The notes under the pieces: generated by a model
Seen by the model: the letters and a program-made list of their open reading frames with translations, nothing else
Told to the model about the DNA's origin: nothing
Databases searched by the model: none
Made by a program: the position numbers and the translations under genes
Source: Deltaproteobacteria bacterium RBG_16_49_23
GTDB lineage: Bacteria > Desulfobacterota > BSN033 > UBA1163
Direction of reading: 5' to 3'
Assembly (NCBI GenBank): GCA_001798855.1
Contig: MGQQ01000149.1
Location: forward strand, 1-63,150
DNA length: 63,150 bases
Part shown: piece after piece, positions 15,401 to 24,264 of the stretch
How positions within the stretch are numbered: the stretch's first letter is position 1
Layout: each line of letters starts with the position of its first letter

Positions 15401-17461
15401 CTACATACAACCGCCTCCAACGCAGAATGGCCGCATCATCTCGTTGTCTTCATGCGATAATATGTGGCAGTGCCACACGTAAAGCCCAGGAATATCGAAG
15501 AAGACCTTGATGCGGGTGACCTGGCCGGGGTATGCGATGACCGTGTCCTTGAACCCTGTCTCCCAGACCTCGCGCGGGATCGGGTCTCCGACCAGCACAG
15601 CAGGTGCCGTGGACATCCCTTCTTCATCGACCATCAGCGCCTGACGGTTCACCACCTGGAACATGGTCTGGTGCACGTGTATGGGGTGTGCATCTGCTGT
15701 GAAGTTGTAGAACTCCCAGATCTCGATGCCCAATCCCGGATTCTCGCTGATCTCATCCATCCAGGCCTTCGGCACCGGGAAACCGCCCTCGAGCGTGCCC
15801 AGGCGGGCTGAGGTGGGGCCAAAAAGCTCGCCCATGCCCGTGGGATCGAAGACCACGCTCCCGTTGGGACGGGTCGTTACAAATACGGTCTGAGAGCTAT
15901 CCTCGTTAAGGGAGAGCTGTCGCACATTAGTCTCGGGCCCCAGATTTACCAACCGCGGAAGGGGTAGAAATTGGGGCGGAAGGCTGAGATCGAAGGATTG
16001 ACGTGGCTTAACCACAAACTTCATCACCTGACCGGTGGTTCCAGGATCGGCGTAGGGAAAATCAACGCCTGGAACACCGCCGCCGAATGGTTCGTCAGGG
16101 CCTTCATTGATAAGATAAACCTCTGTTCCAACAGGAAGTTTGGAGAAGTCGACGATCACATCAGCCCGCTCTGCCAACGCGATGAGCAGGGTCTCCAGTC
16201 GAACCGGGGCGGGCAGAAATCCTCCTTCGGTGCCGATCTGCCAGAATGGCAACGCCGAGGTTGCCGGTCTCTCAGTCGGATCACCGGTCACAAGCTTGAG
16301 AATCACGAATCGCGAGTCAGACCCGTTGAGGAAGCGAAAGCGATATCTCATTTTCTCGACCTCAAGGACTGGCCAGGTGTTGCCGTTGACCACCATGGCG
16401 TTTCCGAAAAACTCCGGGTTCCAGATGGGTGACACGTCGCTTATGCCATTAACCGCAGGTTCCGGGATGAAGGGGATTTTAAGGAAGGGAACTTTTGGCG
16501 GTTTGTTCAACCCTTCGAAGAAGGCCCGGTTGTCGGGGTAGAACAGGGACCCATTCTTGTTAAAAGACTTGTCCTGGATGACGATGGGGATCTCGTGGTA
16601 CTTCTTCCCGGGTGAATCGCCCTGTTGGGGAGCCGGGCTTGGCAAGAGGACACTCGGCAGGTCCGAATTCCCGCCCCTGAGAATATAAAAGCCCGCAGGC
16701 CCCGCATACACATTGGCTCGAGTCATTCCCAGAGTATGGTCGTGAAACCAGAGAGCTGTAGCCCGTTGGTCATTACGATACTGGAAGAGAGCCGCCCCGG
16801 GGACATCGGGAGCGTCTGGGATTTGGTCGAACTTTGAACCCCTTTTGGAGTATCCTGTGGGAATATTGGTCGCGTTGGGCAAGTACCATGCTTCGGGGTA
16901 ACCATCACTGTCAGGGTTAACGTGAGCCCCATGAAGGTGGGTGATGATTGGGACGGGGCCTTTGTAGGGAAGTTGGCTGTCCCCCCGGCAGTCCGTCCTG
17001 GGTGGTCCTTCGATGCAGTCCTGAGGTGGGTTGGCCCAGTGCAGGGTCTGATCGATCGGCAGAAGGTGGGGGAGGAATTTGCCGGTCACGGGATCCTTGA
17101 GATCATTGATCCACTTGACTCGCACAGGTCGATCCACATCGGCCTCTATAGTGCGAGCAGGATAGCTGAAGGTGCCGGAGTGATTAACTGAACCGTAGCT
17201 CCACACTGTCGTCTTGGGCATCCCCAGGGGCAGCACCTGCTGCTGAAACTGTCTGACCGCGATTTCGTAATAGTCGATGCCGCCAGGCAATACACTGGTC
17301 TGGGGCATGGCCGGTGGGATCAACAGTGGAGAAACATACTTCGGGATTGTGGTGGGGTCCAGCGATCCACCCGGCACCTGGGCGAATGCGGCTGAGGCGC
17401 TTAACGCAAATACTGCAAAGAGCGCCAAAAACATAACAATGAGTTTTGATTTTTTAAACAT
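15401..17461 (-). CDS. Secreted multicopper oxidase (CotA/bilirubin oxidase type)
   Basis: The 686-residue protein has a signal peptide (about 1-28, ending in AFA) and cupredoxin domains with all four copper motifs: HLHGAH at about 175-180, WFHDHTLG at about 238-245, HPIHVH in the C-terminal third and WHCHILSHEDNEMM near the end. The last of these gives the type 1 copper ligands. The family couples one-electron oxidation of phenols, metals such as Mn(II) or Cu(I), or bilirubin-like substrates to reduction of oxygen to water. An AAAGGAGG site precedes the ATG. It is the only clearly oxygen-using oxidase here besides HemY. It lies with two-component genes inside a pair of ~200-bp inverted repeats and seems to have its own terminator. 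Confidence 0.9.
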   Translation of the reverse strand: MFKKSKLIVMFLALFAVFALSASAAFAQVPGGSLDPTTIPKYVSPLLIPPAMPQTSVLPGGIDYYEIAVRQFQQQVLPLGMPKTTVWSYGSVNHSGTFSYPARTIEADVDRPVRVKWINDLKDPVTGKFLPHLLPIDQTLHWANPPQDCIEGPPRTDCRGDSQLPYKGPVPIITHLHGAHVNPDSDGYPEAWYLPNATNIPTGYSKRGSKFDQIPDAPDVPGAALFQYRNDQRATALWFHDHTLGMTRANVYAGPAGFYILRGGNSDLPSVLLPSPAPQQGDSPGKKYHEIPIVIQDKSFNKNGSLFYPDNRAFFEGLNKPPKVPFLKIPFIPEPAVNGISDVSPIWNPEFFGNAMVVNGNTWPVLEVEKMRYRFRFLNGSDSRFVILKLVTGDPTERPATSALPFWQIGTEGGFLPAPVRLETLLIALAERADVIVDFSKLPVGTEVYLINEGPDEPFGGGVPGVDFPYADPGTTGQVMKFVVKPRQSFDLSLPPQFLPLPRLVNLGPETNVRQLSLNEDSSQTVFVTTRPNGSVVFDPTGMGELFGPTSARLGTLEGGFPVPKAWMDEISENPGLGIEIWEFYNFTADAHPIHVHQTMFQVVNRQALMVDEEGMSTAPAVLVGDPIPREVWETGFKDTVIAYPGQVTRIKVFFDIPGLYVWHCHILSHEDNEMMRPFCVGGGCM

Positions 17462-17575
17462 ACCAGCCTCCTTTATTTTGATTTACTTCATTTGATGATT
17501 GGTGGGTCGGCAGCCCTGTTTTCATTTAAAGCCTCGCTTGATTACACCTCCTTTCGATGCTACTAAAATTGGGGA

Positions 17576-17742
17576 GAATTCTGTAATCCCTCAGTTTCGA
17601 GTTTAAGTAATACAAATGCCTTTATACCCCTCTTTGGCAAAGAGGGGGAGGGGGAGATTTTCCAAACATATTTTTAAAATCCCCCTCCATCCCCCTTTTC
17701 CAAAGGGGGATAAAAAACCATAACTGAGGGGTTACAGAATTC
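17576..17742. repeat. MITE-like element G next to a truncated response regulator
   Basis: Inverted ends of 21 bp (gaattctgtaatccctcagtt at 17576, complement at 17722-17742, one mismatch) enclose C/G hairpins including cccctctttggcaaagagggg at 17627-17647. The right end lies 6 bases from the stop codon of the response regulator at 17749. The rest of 17462-17575 holds nothing recognisable. Confidence 0.75.
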
Positions 17743-17748
17743 CTATAC

Positions 17749-18204
17749 TCAGTCTTTCCCATTTCTAAAGTTTTCTTCTATCCAATCCATGGTCACTTCT
17801 TTGGAAAGGGAAGGAGAAACATAGGTTTTTCCTTCCCGAAGCGTTTCAATGGCAGAGAAGAGTTCTGTGGGTGCATCGTCTTTCAGCAGGTATCCCTCGG
17901 CGCCTTCAGTGAGCGCCTGGCAGAAATATTCTTTTTCCTTATGCATGGTGAGAATCATTACCTTAACACCCGGGAAAGAGGCCTTGATTGTTCGGATGAC
18001 CTCAATCCCTGAGAGATGAGGCATAGAGGCGTCAGCGATGACCAAGTGAGGACGTTGCACCATTAAGTTGAGAAGATTAAGGAGTTCAATACCATCTCCT
18101 GCTTCCCCTACGACCTTCAAATCGGCTCTTTCGGAAAGAATTTTCTTGATGCCTTCCCGAACCATGAGATGATCTTCCGCTAACACAATATGATAGAGAC
18201 CCAT
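17749..18204 (-). CDS. NarL-type response regulator receiver domain lacking its HTH
   Basis: The 151-residue product is a receiver domain with acidic residues AEDH, the phospho-acceptor Asp in LVIADASMPHLSG, the switch Thr in ILTMHKEKEY, and the YLLKD lysine. It closely resembles the complete regulator encoded at 18679-19326, including the C-terminal linker (TYVSPSLSKE...DWIE). It then stops where the paralogue continues into its LuxR-type DNA-binding domain. The stop is a few bases from the edge of element G, so truncation by that insertion is likely. It may be a decaying duplicate or a phosphate sink for the neighbouring kinase. The start is uncertain: 18204 gives a normal receiver N-terminus, and 18249 is also possible. 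Confidence 0.75.
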   Translation of the reverse strand: MGLYHIVLAEDHLMVREGIKKILSERADLKVVGEAGDGIELLNLLNLMVQRPHLVIADASMPHLSGIEVIRTIKASFPGVKVMILTMHKEKEYFCQALTEGAEGYLLKDDAPTELFSAIETLREGKTYVSPSLSKEVTMDWIEENFRNGKD

Positions 18205-18420
18205 CAAAGGATTCTTCTTCTCGGTTGAGTGATTTGTAAACCTGTACATCCATTCTCTTCCGGAGATGCATTCAAAATCAATTTGTAGAATTACCCATTT
18301 TAGCGTGAGTAAAACTACGTAAAAGAGGGAATAATGGAATGTTGGAATAATGGAACAATGGGGCAATCGCGCCAAGGCAAAGAAATCAGGGGATAGGGTA
18401 ACGATGAAACCTTACTATTA

Positions 18421-18605
18421 CCTAAATTGAGCGATTTATTTGGAAGGAACCTGTAGCCGAAGGCTTTAGCCTGCGGTTTCCTCTCACCCGTCGGGTGAGA
18501 AATCGTTTCCGACCCGCCTGCCAAAGAACTTGTTCGGCGGGCAGGTAAAATCACGCAACCTAAAGGTCGCAGCTACATTTAGAATAATAAATCGCTCAAT
18601 TTAGG
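18421..18605. repeat. MITE-like element I with 20-bp perfect inverted ends
   Basis: cctaaattgagcgatttatt at 18421-18440 has its exact complement at 18586-18605. The interior carries a gccgaaggctttagcc segment also found in repeat R1, a ctcacccgtcgggtgag hairpin and a gcctgcc/ggcgggcagg module. Outside it, ggaatgttggaat-type repeats at 18327-18362 face complementary ones at 18634-18664. The whole gap 18250-18678 is repeat material between the two response regulators. Confidence 0.8.
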
Positions 18606-18678
18606 TTTCACTTTATTTTATGAGGTTTTTCTATCATCACATTATTCCAAAATTCCAATATTCCATCCTTCCTGTTTC

Positions 18679-19326
18679 TTAGAGGTAACCTTTCTGCATG
18701 GCATATTTGACAAGATCGGCGGTTTTTCGCAGGTTTAATTTGTTCATGAGGTTGGCCCGATGGCGTTCTACTGTTCGAGCGCTTATGTAAAGAAGATCGG
18801 CGATCTCTTTGCTGGATTTTCCTTCAGCAATTAGCTTTAAAATTTCCCTTTCCCTCAGGGTTAGGGAATCGGTAGAAGAAAGCTCTTTTTTCCCACGGGC
18901 GAGCTGAATCCAATCCTGCATTGGCTCTTCGGAGAGGAATGGTGAAATATAAGTCCGCCCCCGTCGAATTGTGTCAATAGCAGAGAAAAGCTCTTTATCC
19001 GCGTCCTCTTTAAGGAGGTATCCTTCAGCGCCGGCGGAGATAGCCTGGTATAGGTAATCCTTTTCTTTGTGCATAGTAAGAATTAATATTTTTGTTCCGG
19101 GATGGTTAGACTTAATCTCATTAATTGCCTCTATCCCTCTCAGGTTGGGCATGGAGATATCGAGGATGACCATATTCGGGTTCACTTCTTGCAGGATCTT
19201 GAGGAGTTCAAGTCCGCAGCCTGCCTCTCCTATGACCTCCAGACCGGTTCTTTCTTCGATAATCCTTTTCAGCCCCTGCCGGAGTATGACATGGTCATCA
19301 GCCAGGATAATGCGGTAAGGGTTCAT
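18679..19326 (-). CDS. NarL/FixJ-family response regulator
   Basis: The 215-residue protein has a receiver domain (residues 1-120) with Asp in MVILDISMPNLRG and Lys in YLLKEDAD. A LuxR-type HTH follows (about 150-210) with LTLREREILKLIAEGKSSKEIADLLYISARTVERHR, ending in a dimerisation helix. It is a DNA-binding transcription regulator activated by phosphorylation. Its ATG overlaps the kinase stop by one base (TGATG), so the two are translationally coupled partners. Targets are unknown; the multicopper oxidase nearby on the same strand is a candidate. Confidence 0.92.
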   Translation of the reverse strand: MNPYRIILADDHVILRQGLKRIIEERTGLEVIGEAGCGLELLKILQEVNPNMVILDISMPNLRGIEAINEIKSNHPGTKILILTMHKEKDYLYQAISAGAEGYLLKEDADKELFSAIDTIRRGRTYISPFLSEEPMQDWIQLARGKKELSSTDSLTLREREILKLIAEGKSSKEIADLLYISARTVERHRANLMNKLNLRKTADLVKYAMQKGYL

Positions 19327-20327
19327 CAGCTTACCTCCCCCTCTATGGGGATAGAAAAGCGAATTTGGGTTCCTTTTCCCTCCTGACTTTTCAGATCAAG
19401 AGTTCCACCCAGCATCCAAACCCGTTCTCCCATGGCTGCCACACCCATACCTTTTTCGGCTCCATCTCTAAGGACAAATTCTCTCACATCGAACCCTTTC
19501 CCATCGTCTTCGATAAGAAATGAAATCATGCCATCCTGCTGTTTGGCTATCAGAGTTACCTTATTTGCCCGGGCATATTTCCCAATATTTGTTAACGCCT
19601 CTTGAAAGATCCTATATAAGACTATCTGATTCTTCTCGGGCAATAGGGGTTCAATGTTCTCAACATCCAAAGATATCCTGACGGGATGATGTTTGACAAA
19701 CTCATCAGCCAGCCGCTTCAGGGCTGCCGTAAGGCCGAGGTCAACAAGAATGGAAGGGCTCAAATCCCGCGAAAGGCGACGGACATTTTCAATGACCTGA
19801 TCGATGTATTGAAGCGAGTTATCGCATTCCCCTCTAAGCGCCCCCTGGTCCTCCGTCAATTTCCTTCCGATGTAGCTCAATCGTAGTTTCAGGACGGAGA
19901 GAGCCTGTCCTAACTCGTCATGGAGTTCCATAGAAATGCGTCTCCTCTCCCATTCCTGGGCAGTCAGGAGTTTTGAAGAGAGATGGCGGAGCCGCTTTTC
20001 CGATTCCTGGAGCGCTTCTTCCGCCTTTTTCCGTTCTATGATTTCTATCTGCAATTGCCTATTGGTGTCCACAAGTTTGTCTATTTGGGTTTTGAGCGGA
20101 CGGAACATGAAAAAATAGAGCACAGGGAAAAGGAGGCCGATCAACAGGAGGGAATCGAAAATAGCCTCAGCCCATATATAAGGAGACGGCAACTTCGAAA
20201 GATAAACCATAACAAGGAATTCCGAGACAAATATCGTAGAAGTTACTATGATCAGGAGTGAAACAGGAGATTGGAAGACTCTCTTTTGTTCAAGAATCCT
20301 TAAATAATTTTTTAATACATGGACCAT
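19326..20327 (-). CDS. Membrane sensor histidine kinase, NarX-type HisKA_3
   Basis: The 333-residue kinase has two membrane helices (about 21-42 and 52-73) with almost no periplasmic loop between them. A coiled-coil linker (about 80-115) precedes a HisKA_3 dimerisation domain with the phospho-acceptor His in RRISMELHDELGQAL, and an HATPase_c domain with LIEDDGKGFD and GMGVAAMGERV. The short loop suggests that it senses a membrane or intracellular signal. It phosphorylates the coupled NarL-type regulator and perhaps the truncated receiver further downstream. Confidence 0.9.
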   Translation of the reverse strand: MVHVLKNYLRILEQKRVFQSPVSLLIIVTSTIFVSEFLVMVYLSKLPSPYIWAEAIFDSLLLIGLLFPVLYFFMFRPLKTQIDKLVDTNRQLQIEIIERKKAEEALQESEKRLRHLSSKLLTAQEWERRRISMELHDELGQALSVLKLRLSYIGRKLTEDQGALRGECDNSLQYIDQVIENVRRLSRDLSPSILVDLGLTAALKRLADEFVKHHPVRISLDVENIEPLLPEKNQIVLYRIFQEALTNIGKYARANKVTLIAKQQDGMISFLIEDDGKGFDVREFVLRDGAEKGMGVAAMGERVWMLGGTLDLKSQEGKGTQIRFSIPIEGEVS

Positions 20328-20472
20328 AGGATTACAGTTTCCTTCGGGGATAATACCCTTACATTCTAAAGGGATGGCTAATAGGATTAATAAAGTAATC
20401 CCTGTATTTTTAGGACGCTGACACTGTATTCCTTGGATATGACATCCAATGGAATCGGCTAAACATTAAAAT

Positions 20473-20601
20473 CTCGTAAAAAGTCAACATCACCCTTCGA
20501 CAGGCTCAGGGTGAACGGTCTAACCTATTGATATTCCGTTCGTGTCCCGCGAAACGCGGGATCGAAGCATGAACGGAATATAGAAAACGACTTTTTACGA
20601 G
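20473..20601. repeat. MITE-like element D, copy 1
   Basis: The ends ctcgtaaaaagtc and gactttttacgag are inverted. The interior has a cccttcgacaggctcagggt REP module and a hairpin with arms tcccgcgaaacgcggga enclosed by attccgttcgtg/catgaacggaat. A second element with the same ends but a different interior is at 55515-55634. The surrounding gap 20328-20733 shows no gene. Confidence 0.8.
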
Positions 20602-20733
20602 TCCATCATCAATATAATAAGCAAAAAAAATACCAAAGGTAGAACTTATGGATTTCATGATAGTTTTTAAAACTTAGAAATTGGGAAGTCCGGCAACCTG
20701 CCCGAATAGGGGGGCAATTTGCCCGAAATATGG

Positions 20734-20933
20734 ACCCTAAAACAGAGATAGAAAATTGTTTTCCAGGTAAATCCCCCTCCCCTTGCGCCTGCCTGCGCGA
20801 AGCCGCTTCGGCGAAGGCAGGGGAGGGGGTGAGGGAGAGGGGTAACCCTAAAGGTGAACTATTCACTCTCACCCTAACCCTCTCCCGTCAAGGGAGAGGG
20901 AACTATTTTAAAATTTCTAAATCGGGATTTGGG
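20734..20933. repeat. Long inverted repeat IR200, right copy (uninterrupted)
   Basis: This 200-bp element is the reverse complement of 14790-15306 minus element H. The empty target site of H is at 20782-20786. Its own ends are loosely inverted to each other (accctaaaacagagatag and the complement of cccaaatcccgatttag), which suggests that each copy is itself a small mobile element. Confidence 0.82.
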
Positions 20934-21096
20934 ATGGATAGGGGACTTGTAGGAATCAGAAAATTTGGAACAGAGTGAATTCAGTTTCTATGAGAATTCT
21001 GAAACAGGATCGAAGATCTAAGTTCTTTTTTGACATGGGAATTTTTTCTTGTTAAAAATAGTTATTATCTTCTACAAAACAATGATGAGGTAACGG

Positions 21097-22302
21097 ATGC
21101 CGACCTATTCACACTCCCAGCTCTCCACCTATGAAACCTGTCCCCATCAATATCGACTTCACTACATCCAGAAAATTAAGGTTGACACAGCGGGAATTGA
21201 GGCTTTCATGGGATCGAGGGTTCACGATGCCCTGGAGAAGCTCTATCGTGACCTGAAGATGACCAAACTCAATACCCTCGAAGAACTTCTTACCTTTTAT
21301 CATCAAAGCTGGGAGAAGAACTGGAGCGAGACGGTTCAGATCATAAGGAAAGAATACAGCGCGGAGGACTATCGCCGCCTGGGAGAGAAATGCATCACAG
21401 ACTATTACAAACGTTATTATCCCTTTGATCAGGGAAAGACATTGGGCATCGAAGAGACCATCTACTTCCCCCTGGAAGAGGAAAAGGGATACTGGATACG
21501 GGGAGTGGTAGATCGGATCGCACTCCTGGACGGCTCTATCCTCGAAATTCATGATTATAAAACCTCCAGTAGGCTCCCTGGCCAGGCGGATGTCGAAGCG
21601 GACCGCCAGCTCGCTTTCTATCATATGGGAGTGGAAGGAAAATGGAAAGATATCAAGGAGATCAAACTGATCTGGCACTATCTTGCCTTCGATGCGGAGA
21701 TCCAATCCCTAAGAACTCCCGAGAAACTTCAACAGCTCCGCCAGGAGACCGCGGAGCTCATCAGGAGGATTGAGTCGGACAGGGATTTTTCTCCCCGAGA
21801 GAGCCCCCTCTGTGACTGGTGCGATTATCAGGGTCTCTGCCCGAAAAGAAAGCATCGGATTGTGGCGGAAAGTCTCCCCCCGAATGAATATCTTCAGGAA
21901 GAAGGGGTGGACCTGGTCAACCGGCTGGTGGAGTTGAAAGAAAAGAAGGGGGTTTTAATCGAAGAGATTGACTCTGAACTGGCCAGGGTGGAGGAAGCGC
22001 TCTTTGCTTATGCTCAGCGGGAGGAGTTAGAAGCTGTTTACGGGCGCGACTTCGTCGCCAAGATTAAGGCCGAGATAAAAGAGAAGTACCCTTTAAAGGG
22101 AGATCCGAATCGAAAGGCATTGGATGAGTTTATTAAGAATGCCGGAAAGTGGATGGAAGTTTCTGATTTGAACCCATGGATGCTGGCCAGGATTCTCGAA
22201 CGGGGGGGATGGCCTCCCTCCCTCGCCAAAAAGGTTAAGGAATTTTCCACCATCGAAAAGAACCGCTCCATAACCCTAACAAAACTGAAAGTTAGAGATT
22301 AA
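21097..22302 (+). CDS. PD-(D/E)XK nuclease-family protein with Fe-S cysteines
   Basis: The 401-residue protein matches the RecB/Cas4-like PD-(D/E)XK group. The N-terminal SQLSTYETCPHQYRLHY motif provides one cysteine (residue 15). GVVDRI gives the catalytic Asp, EIHDYKTS gives the E/D-x-K pair, and Q-x3-Y (RQLAFYHMG) follows. The cluster CDWCDYQGLC at about 248-257 supplies the remaining three cysteines of a 4Fe-4S site. The C-terminal 130 residues are a charged helical extension. Such nucleases process DNA ends in recombination or repair. No helicase partner (AddA or RecB-like) and no cas genes are adjacent, so the role is open. Confidence 0.85.
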   Translation: MPTYSHSQLSTYETCPHQYRLHYIQKIKVDTAGIEAFMGSRVHDALEKLYRDLKMTKLNTLEELLTFYHQSWEKNWSETVQIIRKEYSAEDYRRLGEKCITDYYKRYYPFDQGKTLGIEETIYFPLEEEKGYWIRGVVDRIALLDGSILEIHDYKTSSRLPGQADVEADRQLAFYHMGVEGKWKDIKEIKLIWHYLAFDAEIQSLRTPEKLQQLRQETAELIRRIESDRDFSPRESPLCDWCDYQGLCPKRKHRIVAESLPPNEYLQEEGVDLVNRLVELKEKKGVLIEEIDSELARVEEALFAYAQREELEAVYGRDFVAKIKAEIKEKYPLKGDPNRKALDEFIKNAGKWMEVSDLNPWMLARILERGGWPPSLAKKVKEFSTIEKNRSITLTKLKVRD

Positions 22303-22660
22303 TGTTCGATAAGGCAATGCCAAATGTCAAAATCCAAATGCCAAATGAAATCCAAAGTTCAAATTAAAAACTTTTTGGAATTATTAATCGGTCCTTAATT
22401 GAATAGACATCTGATTAACCCCACCCCCACCCTTCCCCTCCCCCTGAAGGGGAGGGAAATCATTGAGTTCCTCCCCCTTCCCCCGGTCCCGCCCTATTCA
22501 ACAGACCGGGGCGGGGAAGGGGGAGGTTAGGAGGGGGATGGGGATTTGTCGGAGCAGTATAAATGTGTCTTCTCAATCAAGGACTCATTGATAAGTTATT
22601 TGTCATTCATTTGAACTTTGACATTTGAACTTAGGATGACGAGATCCAGCGGAGGTTCCT
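22303..22660. repeat. Gap of nested inverted repeats
   Basis: ccaaatgtcaaa/ttcaaat units near 22320-22370 face their complements near 22600-22635. Inside, cctccccctgaaggggagg is followed by a larger cctcccccttccccc/gggggaggttagg hairpin whose loop carries a ggtcccgccc...gggcgggg palindrome. No gene is seen. Confidence 0.6.
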
Positions 22661-24151
22661 ATGGACATCCGGGTAGAAAAAGGCAGATCCGAGAAATATC
22701 CCTCTGAACTTCTCCTTCTCTTTTCTTTTGAATCGCCGGAACCCCTGGAAGGGCCGACCAGGAGCGTCGATGTGGAATGGAAGGGGTTTCTCTCCACAAT
22801 CATCCATCAGGGTGATTTCAAAGGGGAGTTATTCCAGTGCCGACTCATTCATACCCAGGGGGCCCTTCCGGCCGACAGGGTAGCGCTGGCTGGTCTCGGC
22901 AAAAAAGCGGAATTCGATCTGGAGAAATGGAGAGGCGCGGTTTCAAAGGCCGGGCAGTTTATCCGGGATTCGGGGATAAAGCGGTTTGCCTTTCAGATAG
23001 AAAGGCTGGATGACTTTTCAGAAGAGGAACTGACCGAGGCCTTTGTGACAGGACTGCTTCTTGGACTCTATCAGTTCAATGAATTTAAAACGCTTGAGAG
23101 GGAAAAGATTAAGGCGATTGAGGAACTGGTTCTCCTTGGAGAAACAGATAAAAAGATTCAGTCCATCGGAGAGGGTTCAAGGAAAGGAAAGGTTATTTCG
23201 GAAGCGGTCTGCATGGCAAGAAATCTGGTCAACGGGCCCAGCAATCAGATCACCCCTACATTGCTGGCTGAAAAGGCCCGTCAGATTGCCAGGGACCACT
23301 CCATGGAGATCCAGGCGCTGGAGGTGAGTGAAGCGGAGGCCATGGGCATGGGAGCTTTTTCCGCTGTAGCTCGGGGAAGTCAGGAGCCTGGGAAGTTTAT
23401 CGTGCTGGAGTATAATAAAGGGAAAGGGTTGGATACGATCGCTTTGGTCGGGAAGGGGATCACTTTCGACAGCGGCGGGATCTCCATTAAGCCTTCGGAA
23501 GGAATGGAGCGGATGAAGGATGATATGTCCGGGGCCGCAGCCGTTCTTGGAACAATGCAGGCCGCTGCCCGGCTCGAACTGCCTCTCCATCTTGTCTGCA
23601 TCATTCCGGCCACGGAAAATCTTCCGAGCGGAAAGGCCTATAAACCCGGGGATGTTCTTAAGACCCTTTCAGGCCAGACCGTTGAAGTGATCAGCACGGA
23701 CGCCGAGGGAAGGCTCGTCCTCTGTGATGGACTGACCTACAGCCTTCGTTATCAACCCAAGGCGATTTTTGACATCGCCACCCTGACCGGAGCCTGTGTC
23801 ATCGCCCTGGGGGATCATGTGATCGGCATCATGGGAAATGACGATGGTCTCTTAAAAAAGATCGAAGAGGCCTCCAGGACCGGAGAAAAGGTCTGGCGGT
23901 TGCCCCTCTGGGATGAATACTTCGATTATCTCAAAAGCGATACTGCGGATTTCAGAAATGTGGGGACCCGGGCTGCGGGGACGATCATTGGAGGGATCTT
24001 TTTAAGTAAGTTTGTTGAAAAGACACCATGGGTCCATCTGGATATTGCAGGCCCGGCATCGATTGAGAAAGAGAGACCCTATATTCCCAGGGGCGGTACG
24101 GGTGTTGGAGTCAGGTTAATGATTCAATTACTGAGAGATTGGAAAAGTTAA
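22661..24151 (+). CDS. pepA: Leucyl aminopeptidase (M17)
   Basis: The 496-residue protein has the M17 layout: a variable N-terminal domain (1-165) and a catalytic domain. Metal and active-site motifs are VGKGITFDSGGISIKPS (Lys and Asp ligands), DMSGAA, the signature STDAEGRLVLCD (consensus NTDAEGRL) and the carbonate-binding Arg within it. It removes N-terminal residues from peptides in the cytoplasm with two divalent metals. It would finish the breakdown of peptides brought in by the importer at 8-13.5 kb. The gene runs with hemE-hemH-hemY but is separated from hemE by a 113-base repeat gap. Confidence 0.95.
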   Translation: MDIRVEKGRSEKYPSELLLLFSFESPEPLEGPTRSVDVEWKGFLSTIIHQGDFKGELFQCRLIHTQGALPADRVALAGLGKKAEFDLEKWRGAVSKAGQFIRDSGIKRFAFQIERLDDFSEEELTEAFVTGLLLGLYQFNEFKTLEREKIKAIEELVLLGETDKKIQSIGEGSRKGKVISEAVCMARNLVNGPSNQITPTLLAEKARQIARDHSMEIQALEVSEAEAMGMGAFSAVARGSQEPGKFIVLEYNKGKGLDTIALVGKGITFDSGGISIKPSEGMERMKDDMSGAAAVLGTMQAAARLELPLHLVCIIPATENLPSGKAYKPGDVLKTLSGQTVEVISTDAEGRLVLCDGLTYSLRYQPKAIFDIATLTGACVIALGDHVIGIMGNDDGLLKKIEEASRTGEKVWRLPLWDEYFDYLKSDTADFRNVGTRAAGTIIGGIFLSKFVEKTPWVHLDIAGPASIEKERPYIPRGGTGVGVRLMIQLLRDWKS

Positions 24152-24158
24152 AAAGAGA

Positions 24159-24237
24159 CGTGTGTAGCGCCCTGATTTATTGAGGGCGAATTGAGCGAGA
24201 TCGTCGGCAGTCCTGCCGCAAGTGCCGACGCTACATC
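24159..24237. repeat. Palindromic module between pepA and hemE
   Basis: gtgtagcg on the left and cgctacat on the right are inverted and enclose gtcggcagtcctgccgcaagtgccgac-type hairpins (written here as gtcggca ... gtgccgac). No promoter was recognised. Confidence 0.5.
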
Positions 24238-24264
24238 CTAATTACAAATTGAGGAGTATTTCGA

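Noticed and set aside
23177-23590. 137-codon frame antisense to pepA
   Set aside because: It lies opposite the M17 catalytic domain and is a shadow.
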